Positions 53,535 through 62,631 of a stretch of DNA of 64,000 bases are shown here, one piece after another (position 1 is the first letter of the stretch; each line of letters begins with the position of its first letter). The position numbers and the translations under genes were made by a program. Origin of the DNA: Winogradskyella arenosi (GTDB lineage Bacteria > Bacteroidota > Bacteroidia > Flavobacteriales > Flavobacteriaceae); the NCBI RefSeq assembly GCF_003337305.1, contig NZ_QPJO01000001.1, positions 682,001 to 746,000 on the forward strand, read 5' to 3'. The notes below the pieces were generated by a model that saw only the letters and a list, made by a program, of their open reading frames with translations, ran no database searches and had not been told where the DNA came from.

Positions 53535-54509
53535 TTACACTTTAGAAAGTTCAGCGTAACTTAGAAAATAAGTGTCTTCACATGGGGTCATGGCATGCGG
53601 ATAACTAGGAATAAGTAATACGCCTTCCGGTGTTAAACTCCAGGTTTTATACTGCCAATAACTGTCATCAACAAAAGTTTCGCACTCTTCATCTTGTACG
53701 TCATTTTCTGTAGATTGATATTTCTGTTTTAGCGTTTGAAAAAAATCAACCTCTGGGTACAAAGTCTCAATGTCTTTAACTTCTTTTAAAGTTTCTAAAT
53801 TAAAGGTATAAGCAACAGTGCCATATGAAGGGTGTGCGCCACCACAATAGACACTGTAATATTTTAAATAACTTATAAAGTTGGTATTAACAAGGTTGAT
53901 GTTGTATGATATTTCAAACCAAGAATTACAGTTTAATTTGTCTTTGGCGTCTTCAAGATGTATGGCATCTAGAATAGGATTGAATGTATCGCGCTGTGCT
54001 TTGGTAAAACCGTTACCTAATCTAAATAAAGGGAGTTTAGAATAGTTCTCATGAAACCAAACCAATTGTTTACCCTTGTAATTAACAATGCTATCTTTTA
54101 CAAAGCTGAGTTTTGGGTCTCTAAAATCTTCAAAGATATTTTGCTGCGTTTCGGATAAAACCACATTAAAACGGTCTTCTTTTAGTTGTAAAGTGCCTAT
54201 AAGTTGATGACCTTTTTTTGTGAGTTGAAAGACTTCATCTGCATCTAAAACGCTTTCTGGATGATAAAAATAACCATCAATTAAAGTGAGATTTTTGTTG
54301 TTGCGTTTACCGGAAATAGGAATACTAATTAACTTAGAATCGTAAAAATAATAGCCATCTATTTCGCTAGAAGTGCTATCATTTTCTTGTGGATAACTAT
54401 TAATTTCTAAATGAATTGGATAGTTAGCAACAGTACCAACATAACTTTGCGACCAAGCTATAATTGGCAACAAAGTTATGATGATATGTTTTAGAAGTTT
54501 AGCCAACAA
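53535..54509 (-). CDS. Secreted DUF3298-like protein
   Basis: 324 residues with a signal peptide (MLAKLLKHIIITLLPIIAWSQ). The second half resembles DUF3298/RsiV-type C-terminal domains: NTNFISYLKYYSVYCGGAHPSYGTVAYTFNLET and WSLTPEGVLLIPSYPHAMTPCEDTYFLSYAEL. Two or more cysteines could form disulfides. Function unknown; RsiV-like domains elsewhere bind lysozyme or carbohydrate. The start overlaps the leuS end by 11 bases. Confidence 0.7.
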   Translation of the reverse strand: MLAKLLKHIIITLLPIIAWSQSYVGTVANYPIHLEINSYPQENDSTSSEIDGYYFYDSKLISIPISGKRNNKNLTLIDGYFYHPESVLDADEVFQLTKKGHQLIGTLQLKEDRFNVVLSETQQNIFEDFRDPKLSFVKDSIVNYKGKQLVWFHENYSKLPLFRLGNGFTKAQRDTFNPILDAIHLEDAKDKLNCNSWFEISYNINLVNTNFISYLKYYSVYCGGAHPSYGTVAYTFNLETLKEVKDIETLYPEVDFFQTLKQKYQSTENDVQDEECETFVDDSYWQYKTWSLTPEGVLLIPSYPHAMTPCEDTYFLSYAELSKV

Positions 54510-57354
54510 TATTTACAATTTTACCTGGCACCACAATCACTTTTTTAGGTGTTCGGCCATCTAATTGCGCTATGGTTTTTTCATGAGCCATAACGGTTTT
54601 TTCAATAGCGTCCTTGCTCATATCCATTGGTAACTCTAAAGTAAAACGCATTTTACCATTAAAAGAAATTGGATATTTTTTACTGCTTTCTACCAGGTGA
54701 CTGGCATCAAATTCTGGAAAAGCTGCCGTTGATATCGATTCCGTATGTCCTAATTTTGAATATAACTCTTCAGCAATATGTGGTGCATAAGGTGAAATTA
54801 AAACTAATAACGGTTCTAATATGGCTTTGCTAGTACACTTTTGCTGAGTTAACTCATTAACGGCAATCATAAAGGTAGATACAGAGGTGTTGAAAGAGAA
54901 ATTTTCAATGTCTTCTTGGACTTTCTTTATGGTTTTATGAAGGGTTTTTAAGTTGTCTTTTGTTGGTTCAGCATCGTTAACCTTTAAACTATTGTCATTA
55001 ACGTATAGTTTCCATAATTTTTTAAGGAAATTATGCACACCGGTGATTCCTGCGGTATTCCAAGGTTTGTATTGTTCTAAGGGGCCTAAGAACATTTCGT
55101 AAAGTCTTAAGCTGTCCGCACCGTAATCGGCACAAATACTATCAGGATTAACCACGTTGTATTTTGATTTCGACATTTTTTCAACGTCTCTACCAACTTT
55201 ATAAACGCCGTCTTCTAGGATAAATTCGGCATCTTTAAAGTCTTCACCAAATTCACCATCCGTTTTTAAACCTTCAATATCTAACTCATCAGAAGCATTT
55301 ACATACTGCACTTTTACGTGAATAGGTAACACGTTTTTATCTTCGATTAATCCCTGTGAATAATATAAGTTAGGGTTGCTCTCGTCTCTATAAACAAAAG
55401 CACTAGTTCCCAATATCATTCCTTGGTTAATCAACTTTTTAAAAGGTTCTTCTACATTTACAAAACCGCGATCTTTTAAAAGTTTTACCCAAAAACGTGA
55501 GTAGAGTAGGTGACCTGTAGCATGTTCGCTACCACCAATATATAAATCTACATTTTCCCAATACTTAAGGGCATCTTCACTTGCAAAAACACCATCTCTA
55601 TTAGCGGCATCTTCCATATAACGGAAGAAATACCAAGAACTCCCTGCCCAACCTGGCATGGTATTAAGTTCTAGAGGGAATACAGTTTTATGGTCTATCA
55701 ACTCATTACTAACAACGGCACACTGATTAGTATCCCAAGCCCAAACGTCTGCACGTCCTAGTGGCGGTTCACCTTCTTCAGTTGGCAGGTATTTTTCTAC
55801 TTCTGGTAAAACGATAGGTAAATGGGCCTGATCTATCATTTGTGGCATTCCATTTACGTAGTATACTGGGAAAGGTTCTCCCCAATAACGCTGACGAGAG
55901 AACACGGCATCACGTAATCGATAATTAGTTTTACCTTCGCCTTGGCCTAATTTTTCTAATTCGAAAATAACGCGTTTAGAGGCTTTTTTATAGTTCATAC
56001 CATTTAGGAAATCGCTATTGGCAATTTTCACATGGTCTTTAGAGGCGTAAGCTTCTTCGGAAATATCGGCACCTTCAAAGATATTTGGAATGGCTATATC
56101 AAAATGTTTAGCAAAATCATAATCACGTTGATCGCCACAAGGCACCGCCATTACAGCACCTGTTCCGTAGCTTGCTAGTACGTAATCGCCAATCCAAATT
56201 GGAATTGGTGCTTTAGAAAAGGGGTGCTCAGCATAAGCTCCTGTAAAGACACCAGAAATGGTTTTTACATCGGCCATACGATCGCGCTCGCTACGTTTTG
56301 CTGTTTTTTCTATATAAGCTTCAACGGCTTCTTTTTGTTCTGGCGTAGTAATTTTAGACACCAACTCATGTTCTGGCGCTAAGGTCATAAAAGACACGCC
56401 GAAAATAGTGTCTGGTCTAGTCGTAAAGACGTCTATTTTGTGAGACGTCTCGACTGCGCTCGACGAGACAGCAGGAATGACATTGAATGTTACAGAAGCT
56501 CCAACCGATTTTCCAATCCAGTTTTTTTGAATGTCTTTTAATGCATCGGTCCAATCAACCGTATCTAGACCTTGTAGTAAACGTTCTGCATAAGCTGAAA
56601 TACGCATAGACCATTGTGTCATTTTTTTACGGACTACAGGATGTCCACCACGTTCTGAAACACCATTTACAATTTCGTCATTGGCTAAAACGGTTCCTAA
56701 AGCAGGACACCAATTCACTTCTGTTTCGGCTAAATAAGTTAAGCGGTATTTTAAAAGAACGTCTTGTTGTTCTTCCGAAGAGAAATTATTCCATTCAGCA
56801 GCGGTAAAAGGTGCAATGTCATCATCACAGGCTGCATTAACATTGGTGTTACCTTCAGTTTCAAATTTTGAAATTAAGGTTTTTATGTCTTCCGCTTTAT
56901 TTGTATCGTTATTGTACCAAGATTCAAACAACTGAATGAAAATCCATTGGGTCCACTTGTAATATTCCGGATTAGAGGTACGTACTTCACGACTCCAATC
57001 GAAAGAAAATCCAATCTGATCGAGTTGTCTTCTATAAGTGGTAATATTGGTTTCTGTAGTGACTGCCGGATGCTGCCCTGTTTGAATAGCATACTGTTCT
57101 GCAGGTAATCCAAATGAATCATAACCCTGAGGGTGCAATACATTAAACCCTTTATGACGTTTGTAACGCGCATAGATATCACTGGCAATATAACCTAAGG
57201 GGTGCCCAACATGTAAGCCTGCTCCTGAAGGATAAGGGAACATGTCTAAAACATAATATTTAGGTTTATCGCTTTGGTTTGAGGCTTTAAAGGTTTGCTG
57301 AGTTGCCCAATAGTTTTGCCACTTTTTCTCTATGTCGTTAAAATTGTATGTCAT
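54499..57354 (-). CDS. leuS: Leucyl-tRNA synthetase with an in-frame repeat insertion
   Basis: Charges tRNA-Leu. 951 residues from the ATG at 57354 (MTYNFNDIEKKWQNYW); the ATG ten codons earlier overlaps a perfect -7 box at 57382-57389 and is unlikely. HIGH motif as HVGHPLGY near residue 45, editing domain with TTRPDTIFGVSFMTLAPEH, and KMSKSKYNVVNPD near residue 700. Just before the editing motif, residues of about 291-305 (IPAVSSSAVETSH) come from a palindromic dispersed repeat (56440-56484) and have no counterpart in the LeuS sequences I remember. The frame is kept, so the enzyme is presumably active. Confidence 0.96.
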   Translation of the reverse strand: MTYNFNDIEKKWQNYWATQQTFKASNQSDKPKYYVLDMFPYPSGAGLHVGHPLGYIASDIYARYKRHKGFNVLHPQGYDSFGLPAEQYAIQTGQHPAVTTETNITTYRRQLDQIGFSFDWSREVRTSNPEYYKWTQWIFIQLFESWYNNDTNKAEDIKTLISKFETEGNTNVNAACDDDIAPFTAAEWNNFSSEEQQDVLLKYRLTYLAETEVNWCPALGTVLANDEIVNGVSERGGHPVVRKKMTQWSMRISAYAERLLQGLDTVDWTDALKDIQKNWIGKSVGASVTFNVIPAVSSSAVETSHKIDVFTTRPDTIFGVSFMTLAPEHELVSKITTPEQKEAVEAYIEKTAKRSERDRMADVKTISGVFTGAYAEHPFSKAPIPIWIGDYVLASYGTGAVMAVPCGDQRDYDFAKHFDIAIPNIFEGADISEEAYASKDHVKIANSDFLNGMNYKKASKRVIFELEKLGQGEGKTNYRLRDAVFSRQRYWGEPFPVYYVNGMPQMIDQAHLPIVLPEVEKYLPTEEGEPPLGRADVWAWDTNQCAVVSNELIDHKTVFPLELNTMPGWAGSSWYFFRYMEDAANRDGVFASEDALKYWENVDLYIGGSEHATGHLLYSRFWVKLLKDRGFVNVEEPFKKLINQGMILGTSAFVYRDESNPNLYYSQGLIEDKNVLPIHVKVQYVNASDELDIEGLKTDGEFGEDFKDAEFILEDGVYKVGRDVEKMSKSKYNVVNPDSICADYGADSLRLYEMFLGPLEQYKPWNTAGITGVHNFLKKLWKLYVNDNSLKVNDAEPTKDNLKTLHKTIKKVQEDIENFSFNTSVSTFMIAVNELTQQKCTSKAILEPLLVLISPYAPHIAEELYSKLGHTESISTAAFPEFDASHLVESSKKYPISFNGKMRFTLELPMDMSKDAIEKTVMAHEKTIAQLDGRTPKKVIVVPGKIVNIVG
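56440..56484. repeat. Palindromic dispersed repeat inside leuS
   Basis: GTCTCGACTGCGCTCGACGA (56447-56466) lies within a stem GTCTCG/CGAGAC, followed by CAGCAGGAATGACATT. The 12-mer TCGACTGCGCTC is shared with the intergenic repeat at 33114-33144, and the GCAGGAAT module with the one at 33062-33081. It is translated in frame in leuS. Confidence 0.75.
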
Positions 57355-57381
57355 TGTCTTATTTTCCTTGTAGTAATGGCG

Positions 57382-57389
57382 CAAATTTA
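57382..57389 (-). promoter_or_regulatory. -7 box TAAATTTG upstream of leuS
   Basis: Exact TAnnTTTG on the minus strand, 27 nt before the ATG at 57354; it overlaps the alternative start at 57384 and so supports the shorter form. Confidence 0.45.
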
Positions 57390-57439
57390 ATAATAACCTT
57401 CTAAACCGCCTATTTTAAAATGCATAGGAATTATAAATG

Positions 57440-57471
57440 AAAAAGCACCTCGTAATTAACAAGATGCTTTC
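57440..57471 (-). terminator. Terminator behind the OmpX-like gene
   Basis: On the minus strand GCATCTTG pairs with CGAGGTGC (two G-U pairs), with flanking A-U pairs and a following T tract. Pairing is weaker in the other direction, so it serves the minus-strand barrel gene. Confidence 0.65.
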
Positions 57472-57492
57472 TGTAATTGTAGTGGTGAGGGT

Positions 57493-58050
57493 TTAAAATT
57501 TATACCCAAGAGCGACTTGAAAAACACTGTTTTTAATATCTGGGTTTTCAGCTACTGTTGAAATGCCAAAATTATAACGGGCTTGTACAAATAGATTGGT
57601 GCCAAGGTTATAGCCTATACCTGCATTAGCACCGATATCGATGTTAGCGGCATTGGTATCTTCGTCTGGTAGATCGCTATTGATATATTCGCCTTTATCA
57701 TTGACTAAAAATGAAAATTGTGGCCCCACTTCTATGCTCAAGCCTTCAATTAAATAGTATTTTGCCATCACTGGAATAGCGAGGTAATCTACTTTTATTT
57801 TAACAACATCTTGAACTTCTGAGCCTTGTGTTGAATAGAGGAGTTCTGGTTGAAGCGAAAAGGTTTCACTTAACGGAATTTCGGAAATGACACCAACATG
57901 AAAACCTAAAAGTCGATTTCTATCGGCATCGCCTCCTGTAAAATTAGCGCTATTGAGTCCTGCTTTCGCTCCAAACGTGATATCTTGAGCCTTGATTTGT
58001 TGTGTAAATCCTAAAGTGGCAAGGATGGCCAGCATGCATAATTTTTTCAT
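57493..58050 (-). CDS. Small outer-membrane beta-barrel protein (porin-like)
   Basis: 185 residues: signal peptide (MKKLCMLAILATLGFTQQIKAQ), then an eight-strand OMP_b-brl-type barrel. It starts FGAKAGLNSANFTGGDADRNRLLGFHVGVI and ends NSVFQVALGYKF with the aromatic last residue needed for outer-membrane insertion. Family members are OmpX or opacity-like; the role is unknown. Own terminator downstream; faces away from ftsX. Confidence 0.85.
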   Translation of the reverse strand: MKKLCMLAILATLGFTQQIKAQDITFGAKAGLNSANFTGGDADRNRLLGFHVGVISEIPLSETFSLQPELLYSTQGSEVQDVVKIKVDYLAIPVMAKYYLIEGLSIEVGPQFSFLVNDKGEYINSDLPDEDTNAANIDIGANAGIGYNLGTNLFVQARYNFGISTVAENPDIKNSVFQVALGYKF

Positions 58051-58290
58051 GAGTATTGATTTTTAAGAGGTTATTGATTGTTTTGGGTTTTTACAAGAAT
58101 TATGCCAACGCGAGATGAAAAGCTTCAGAATTAGAGTCTTTAAACGGTAAGTTTATCTTTAAAATGGTAGGCTAGTAGTGCTTTTGGTACACTTTGTAGG
58201 GGTATTTACAACACGAAGAAAAGATCAGCGTTGTAATAGTAGCATAAGCAAATTCTTTATTATTTTTACCGAACTAATTAGCAGTATGAC

Positions 58291-59169
58291 ATGGCATCAT
58301 CTTTTGACAAATACCAAAAGCGAAAACTTATATCTTCTTACATCTCCGTAGTAATAAGTATTGCATTGGTTTTATTCCTTTTAGGCTGTTTAGGTCTTTT
58401 GGTTATCAACTCTAAAAAAGTAGCAGATCACTTTAAAGAACAGGTGGTTATGACCATTTATTTAAATGACACCGCCAAAGATGTGGAGGTGAATCAGCTT
58501 AAAAAGAGTTTAGCGATGGCCAACTATACCAAGGATGCTGTTTACGTGTCTAAAGAAGAAGCTGCTGAATTTATGAAGGCGGAAACGGGCGAAGATTTTA
58601 TGGATTTTGTGGGCTATAATCCACTTAAGAATTCTATTGATGTGCACCTAAAAGCCGATTTTGTTACCACCGAACAGTTAACTGAAATTTCAGAAGGTCT
58701 GTCTAACAAAGCTTTTATTGAAGAGATTAGGTATGATAATGATTTGGTAGAACTTATGAATGATAATGTAAAGAAAATTACATTTTGGGTTTTAATCATT
58801 AGTGCTGTTTTTACTTTAATAGCGGTATTGTTAATTAACAGCTCTATCCGATTGGCGGTATATTCTAAGCGTTTTATTATAAAAACCATGCAAATGGTAG
58901 GAGCTACCAAACGTTTTATTAGAAAACCTTTTATTTGGAAAAGCGTTCAACTCGGTATTGTTGGGGCTTTAGTGGCTTTAGGAGGTATGGCTGTGGTTCT
59001 ATATTATTTAGATCTTAGTTTCCCGGAATTAGAATTGTTGAAAAATACGATAGCTATTGCAGGACTCTTTGCAGGCATTTTCTTATTAGGCATTCTTATA
59101 ACATGGATTAGTACTTTTATAGCAACGCAACGGTTTTTAAATTTAAAAACCGATCAGTTATATTATTAG
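58291..59169 (+). CDS. ftsX: Cell division protein FtsX
   Basis: The permease-like partner of FtsE, which couples septum formation to peptidoglycan hydrolase activation. 292 residues, four membrane helices: one near 25-45, then three from about 165 on. The periplasmic loop between them (VVMTIYLNDTAKDVEVNQLKKSLA ... EIRYDNDLVELMN) and the FtsX signature SSIRLAVYSKRFIIKTMQMVGATKRFIRKPF are clear. ftsE is not adjacent, as is usual in Bacteroidota. DUF3098 follows. Confidence 0.94.
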   Translation: MASSFDKYQKRKLISSYISVVISIALVLFLLGCLGLLVINSKKVADHFKEQVVMTIYLNDTAKDVEVNQLKKSLAMANYTKDAVYVSKEEAAEFMKAETGEDFMDFVGYNPLKNSIDVHLKADFVTTEQLTEISEGLSNKAFIEEIRYDNDLVELMNDNVKKITFWVLIISAVFTLIAVLLINSSIRLAVYSKRFIIKTMQMVGATKRFIRKPFIWKSVQLGIVGALVALGGMAVVLYYLDLSFPELELLKNTIAIAGLFAGIFLLGILITWISTFIATQRFLNLKTDQLYY

Positions 59170-59251
59170 ATGTTAGGAATATATTAATGCTAACGGTTAT
59201 TTATAAATAAAACTGTTACTTTGTAATATAATTAGTTGAATTGAAAAGATC

Positions 59252-59506
59252 ATGGGAGTAAACAAACATAATGACAATTCTAAATCCGAATTTATTTTCG
59301 GTAAGAAAAACTATAAGTTCTTATTTATAGGCTTAGCCTTTATTGTTATTGGTTTTATCTTAATGTCTGGTGGGGGTAGTGATGACCCTAATGTTTTTAA
59401 TGAAGCGATCTACAGCTGGAGACGTATACGTTTAGCACCAACCTTAGTCTTAATAGGTTTTGGTATTCAGGTTTACGCTATTCTCTTAAACCCGAATAAA
59501 AAATAA
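59252..59506 (+). CDS. DUF3098 membrane protein
   Basis: 84 residues. Two hydrophobic helices around NYKFLFIGLAFIVIGFILMSGGGSDDP and SWRRIRLAPTLVLIGFGIQVYAIL, the full DUF3098 pattern. In Bacteroidota this gene usually sits between ftsX and uppP, which suggests an envelope or division role; here uppP is not next to it and the operon ends one base before the converging glycerate kinase stop. Confidence 0.85.
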   Translation: MGVNKHNDNSKSEFIFGKKNYKFLFIGLAFIVIGFILMSGGGSDDPNVFNEAIYSWRRIRLAPTLVLIGFGIQVYAILLNPNKK

Positions 59507-59507
59507 T

Positions 59508-60632
59508 TTAAGGCTGTAAATACGCAATAAATTTATTTGTAATTTGCTTTAAATAGTCTTCGGTATGCTCTAAAGCATCTTCAAAATTTTTAGATTTACT
59601 GATGATGGAATCGCTATAGGCAATGCCCATGCCATTTAATTCTGAAGCGCTTAAATTAATACTTCCGCAAAAGGCTGCTACTTTAATCTGATACTTTTGT
59701 GCTGAATTTAGTACACCACTTAAGGTTTTACCAGATAGGGTTTGCAGATCCAGTTGCCCTTCCCCTGTAATAATCCAATCGGCTTGTTGAATCTTAGTAT
59801 CAAAGTCGGCAATCTGTTGTATTAGATCTATACCAGGTAGCAATGTACCATTAAGAAATGTAACGGTACCAGCCCCCATGCCACCTGCCGCACCAGCGCC
59901 TTGTATGTCTTGCGTTGTACAATTAAAATGTTCATCTAAAATTTTAGAGAAGCTCTGTAAGCCTTGGTTTAAATATGCGATTGCCGAGTCTGATGCGCCT
60001 TTTTGTTTGGCATAAATATAAGCAGCACCTTCAGGACCATAAAGAGGATTGGTGACATCGCAGGCTATTTGAAATTTAACCTGTGCAAGCCTTGGGTCTA
60101 CATTGGTAGCATCAATCTTAGTTATCCTTGATAAATTTTTACCAATAGGTTTAACTTCAGTATTAGTCTCATCTAAAAACCGATACCCTAAAGCGCTTGC
60201 CATTCCTACACCACAATCGTTTGTGGCACTGCCTCCAAGTCCTAATATAATGTGCTGAGCACCTTTATTTATGGCATTTAAAATGAGTTCGCCTGTTCCG
60301 TATGTACTGGTGTTCATACAATTTTGTTCTGACGCCTGTAAGAGTTTCATACCCGAGGCCTCCGCCATTTCAATAAAAGCCATTTTATTGGGTTCGGAAT
60401 AAAGATAGGAGGCTATGACCGGTTTATAAACGGGGTTATTTACTTCCGTTTGTATCACACTTCCTTTTAAGTAATAATTGATAACATCAATGGTACCGTC
60501 GCCACCATCGGCTAAAGGTAAGATGATAACCTCTGCATTTAAGGCCGATTTTAAAAGCGGAGCTATGATATTACAGAACTCTAATCCGGTGAGTGAGCCT
60601 TTATATTTATCGGGTGCTAAAACAATTTTCAT
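59508..60632 (-). CDS. Glycerate kinase (GlxK type)
   Basis: Phosphorylates glycerate to 2- or 3-phosphoglycerate, feeding glycolysis. 374 residues, usual for the GlxK/GarK family. Signatures: VLAPDKYKGSLTG at the start, LPLADGGDGTIDV near residue 40, GLGGSATNDCGVGMASALGYRF near 130, GAGAAGGMGAGTVTFL near 245, and IITGEGQLDLQTLSGKT near 285. It lies 9 nt after the solute symporter and downstream of an MGH1-like hydrolase, so its glycerate probably comes from cleavage of a glycosyl-glycerate. Confidence 0.93.
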   Translation of the reverse strand: MKIVLAPDKYKGSLTGLEFCNIIAPLLKSALNAEVIILPLADGGDGTIDVINYYLKGSVIQTEVNNPVYKPVIASYLYSEPNKMAFIEMAEASGMKLLQASEQNCMNTSTYGTGELILNAINKGAQHIILGLGGSATNDCGVGMASALGYRFLDETNTEVKPIGKNLSRITKIDATNVDPRLAQVKFQIACDVTNPLYGPEGAAYIYAKQKGASDSAIAYLNQGLQSFSKILDEHFNCTTQDIQGAGAAGGMGAGTVTFLNGTLLPGIDLIQQIADFDTKIQQADWIITGEGQLDLQTLSGKTLSGVLNSAQKYQIKVAAFCGSINLSASELNGMGIAYSDSIISKSKNFEDALEHTEDYLKQITNKFIAYLQP

Positions 60633-60641
60633 AGGTGTTCT

Positions 60642-62348
60642 CTAACTTAATAATTGGGGTAAAAAGTAACTTGCGGCCAGAATTAATACAAAAAATGACA
60701 TTAAGATAAGACTCTCTTTCTTTAACAGGTCTTTGGTATGAAATGAATAAGATAAATCCATTTGTTTTGCCGGAACGTTTGAGGTTAATTTACTTACAAT
60801 GATGGCTGTAACAAGCGCAATAACAAAACCAGTGAGGTTGTACCAAATCCAAAATAAATCAAGAACATTAGGATAACCCAAATCAGCCAAAGCACTGTGA
60901 ATCGACGCCGTACCTGAGTAAAAATGCCCTTCGGTAAAGAGGTAAATAAGTTCCGGTAAATATTTAAAAATTAGGTTTACAACAACGGCCGTAATAATGG
61001 CGGTATTCATGCCAATATGGTTCACTTTCTTAAAGAAAATAGCAATTATAAATGCTGCTAAAATAGGTCCGAAAAATAAAGAGGAAATAGCATTGATTAA
61101 TTCAATAACCGTACTCTTACTATTTCCGAAGAGATAGGCGGCTAATATGCAGACGACACCCCAAAAAATAACCAAACCTTTAGAGAGCAGCATGTATTTT
61201 CTTTCTGAAAGTTTCTTTTCTCTGTTATTGAAAAAGTCTTCAATAGTTACAGCACTTAGCGAGTTTATGGTAGAACTTAATGACGACATGGCTGCCGATA
61301 GAATTCCGACCATTAATATCCCAATAAGACCGTTTGGTAAATAATTGATGATAAACACCGGAATCATTAAATCGGGTTTAATACCAGAACTCGCATATTC
61401 TGCAGGGTAGTGTACCCGTGTTGTTTCTCTGATACTTTCATAAAATTCAGGCACATTGGTAACGAGATAGCCAATAATTAAACCCATAATACAATATACT
61501 AAAACGACAGGGAAACGCAAGATCCCGTTGGCCATTAATAGTTTTCTAATGGTGCCTTCATCTTTAGCCGAAAGTAAACGTTGGGCTTGAGTTTGGTCTG
61601 TACCGTAGTACGATAAGTATAAGAAAAAGCCCCCTAAGAGCATAGGCCAAAATCCATATTCTTCACCATCAAACAGCCCTAAGTTAGAAAAATCGATCAC
61701 CTGAAGTCTTGAAGGGTCAAATCCAGTAAAGGTCCCTGTGTCTTGCATTAAAGAATAGCCAATAATGACACAGATAATGAGTCCAGAAAATAGAATAATC
61801 ATTTGTATGGCATCTCCCCAAACTACAGCTTTCATACCCCCTTGATAAGAATAAATAAGGGTGACAATACTAATGATAAGGAGGGTCCAGTGAAAACTAA
61901 TTCCGATGACGGCTTGTATGATTAAAGCCATGGTAAACACCATAACTCCTGTTCCTAAAGCTCTACTGATTTGAAATACAATGCTGATTATTTTTCGTGT
62001 AGATTTTGAAAATCGACGTTCTAGGTATTCGTAAATACTAACAATTCCTGACTTGTAGAGCGGTGGAATTATAAAATACATAATCCCAATCATGGCTAAG
62101 GGTACTCCAAATTCAAAAGTTAACCATTTCATACCTCCATTGGCTTTAAGACCAACAAAGGCAGGAGCAGATATAAAACTTATAGCGGAAAGCTGGGTGG
62201 CCATTGTAGACAAACTCAGCGGAAACCAACCCAAACTTTTTCCGCCTAAAAAATAATCTTTAGAATTGTTATTTTCTTTAAAAAAATAACCCATTGCTAT
62301 AAACCCAAACAGGTAAAAAGCAATAATAGTATAGTCTAACCAATTCAT
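60642..62348 (-). CDS. Sodium:solute symporter (SSS family)
   Basis: 568 residues with about fourteen hydrophobic segments. It begins DYTIIAFYLFGFIAMGYFFKENNNSKDYFLGGKSLGWFPLSLSTMATQLSAISFISAPAFVG, the LeuT-fold sodium-site helix pattern of sugar-type SSS carriers. It probably imports the substrate of the linked hydrolase, such as glucosylglycerate or mannosylglycerate, with sodium. A 10-bp palindrome (62397-62406) lies 49 nt upstream and could be an operator. Confidence 0.9.
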   Translation of the reverse strand: MNWLDYTIIAFYLFGFIAMGYFFKENNNSKDYFLGGKSLGWFPLSLSTMATQLSAISFISAPAFVGLKANGGMKWLTFEFGVPLAMIGIMYFIIPPLYKSGIVSIYEYLERRFSKSTRKIISIVFQISRALGTGVMVFTMALIIQAVIGISFHWTLLIISIVTLIYSYQGGMKAVVWGDAIQMIILFSGLIICVIIGYSLMQDTGTFTGFDPSRLQVIDFSNLGLFDGEEYGFWPMLLGGFFLYLSYYGTDQTQAQRLLSAKDEGTIRKLLMANGILRFPVVLVYCIMGLIIGYLVTNVPEFYESIRETTRVHYPAEYASSGIKPDLMIPVFIINYLPNGLIGILMVGILSAAMSSLSSTINSLSAVTIEDFFNNREKKLSERKYMLLSKGLVIFWGVVCILAAYLFGNSKSTVIELINAISSLFFGPILAAFIIAIFFKKVNHIGMNTAIITAVVVNLIFKYLPELIYLFTEGHFYSGTASIHSALADLGYPNVLDLFWIWYNLTGFVIALVTAIIVSKLTSNVPAKQMDLSYSFHTKDLLKKESLILMSFFVLILAASYFLPQLLS

Positions 62349-62396
62349 TTAAATTTATGTTTTTATATGCTTTCGGACTGATAATGCCCGGTTGTA

Positions 62397-62406
62397 AACA
62401 CGTGTT
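62397..62406. promoter_or_regulatory. Palindrome AACACGTGTT upstream of the symporter
   Basis: A perfect 10-bp palindrome with a CG centre, as in LacI-family operators, 49 nt before the symporter ATG. A 7-of-8 -7 box (TTCTTTTG, minus strand) lies just upstream, so a repressor here would sit right after the transcription start. Confidence 0.3.
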
Positions 62407-62576
62407 AACCTGGCAAAAGAATTTCCGATGTCAGTAATATAAGAAATAGCCCCGAATGTTGGGAATCTACAGAATGCTGTCATTGAATTCCGTCTCAGGT
62501 TTTCTACGACATTAGGATTTAGGGTTACTTAAAGCTTCATTGAGATTTTCAGTGGCTAAACACGCTTTATAACTCT

Positions 62577-62622
62577 AAAAATATGACTTATTTCAATTTT
62601 CTTATGCTTGAAATAAGTCATA
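62577..62622 (-). terminator. Intrinsic terminator behind the glycoside hydrolase
   Basis: TATGACTTATTTCAA and TTGAAATAAGTCATA are a perfect 15-bp inverted repeat with an 11-nt loop; on the minus strand five Ts follow. It ends the hydrolase transcript and separates it from the symporter-kinase pair. Confidence 0.85.
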
Positions 62623-62631
62623 GGTGTGTTA

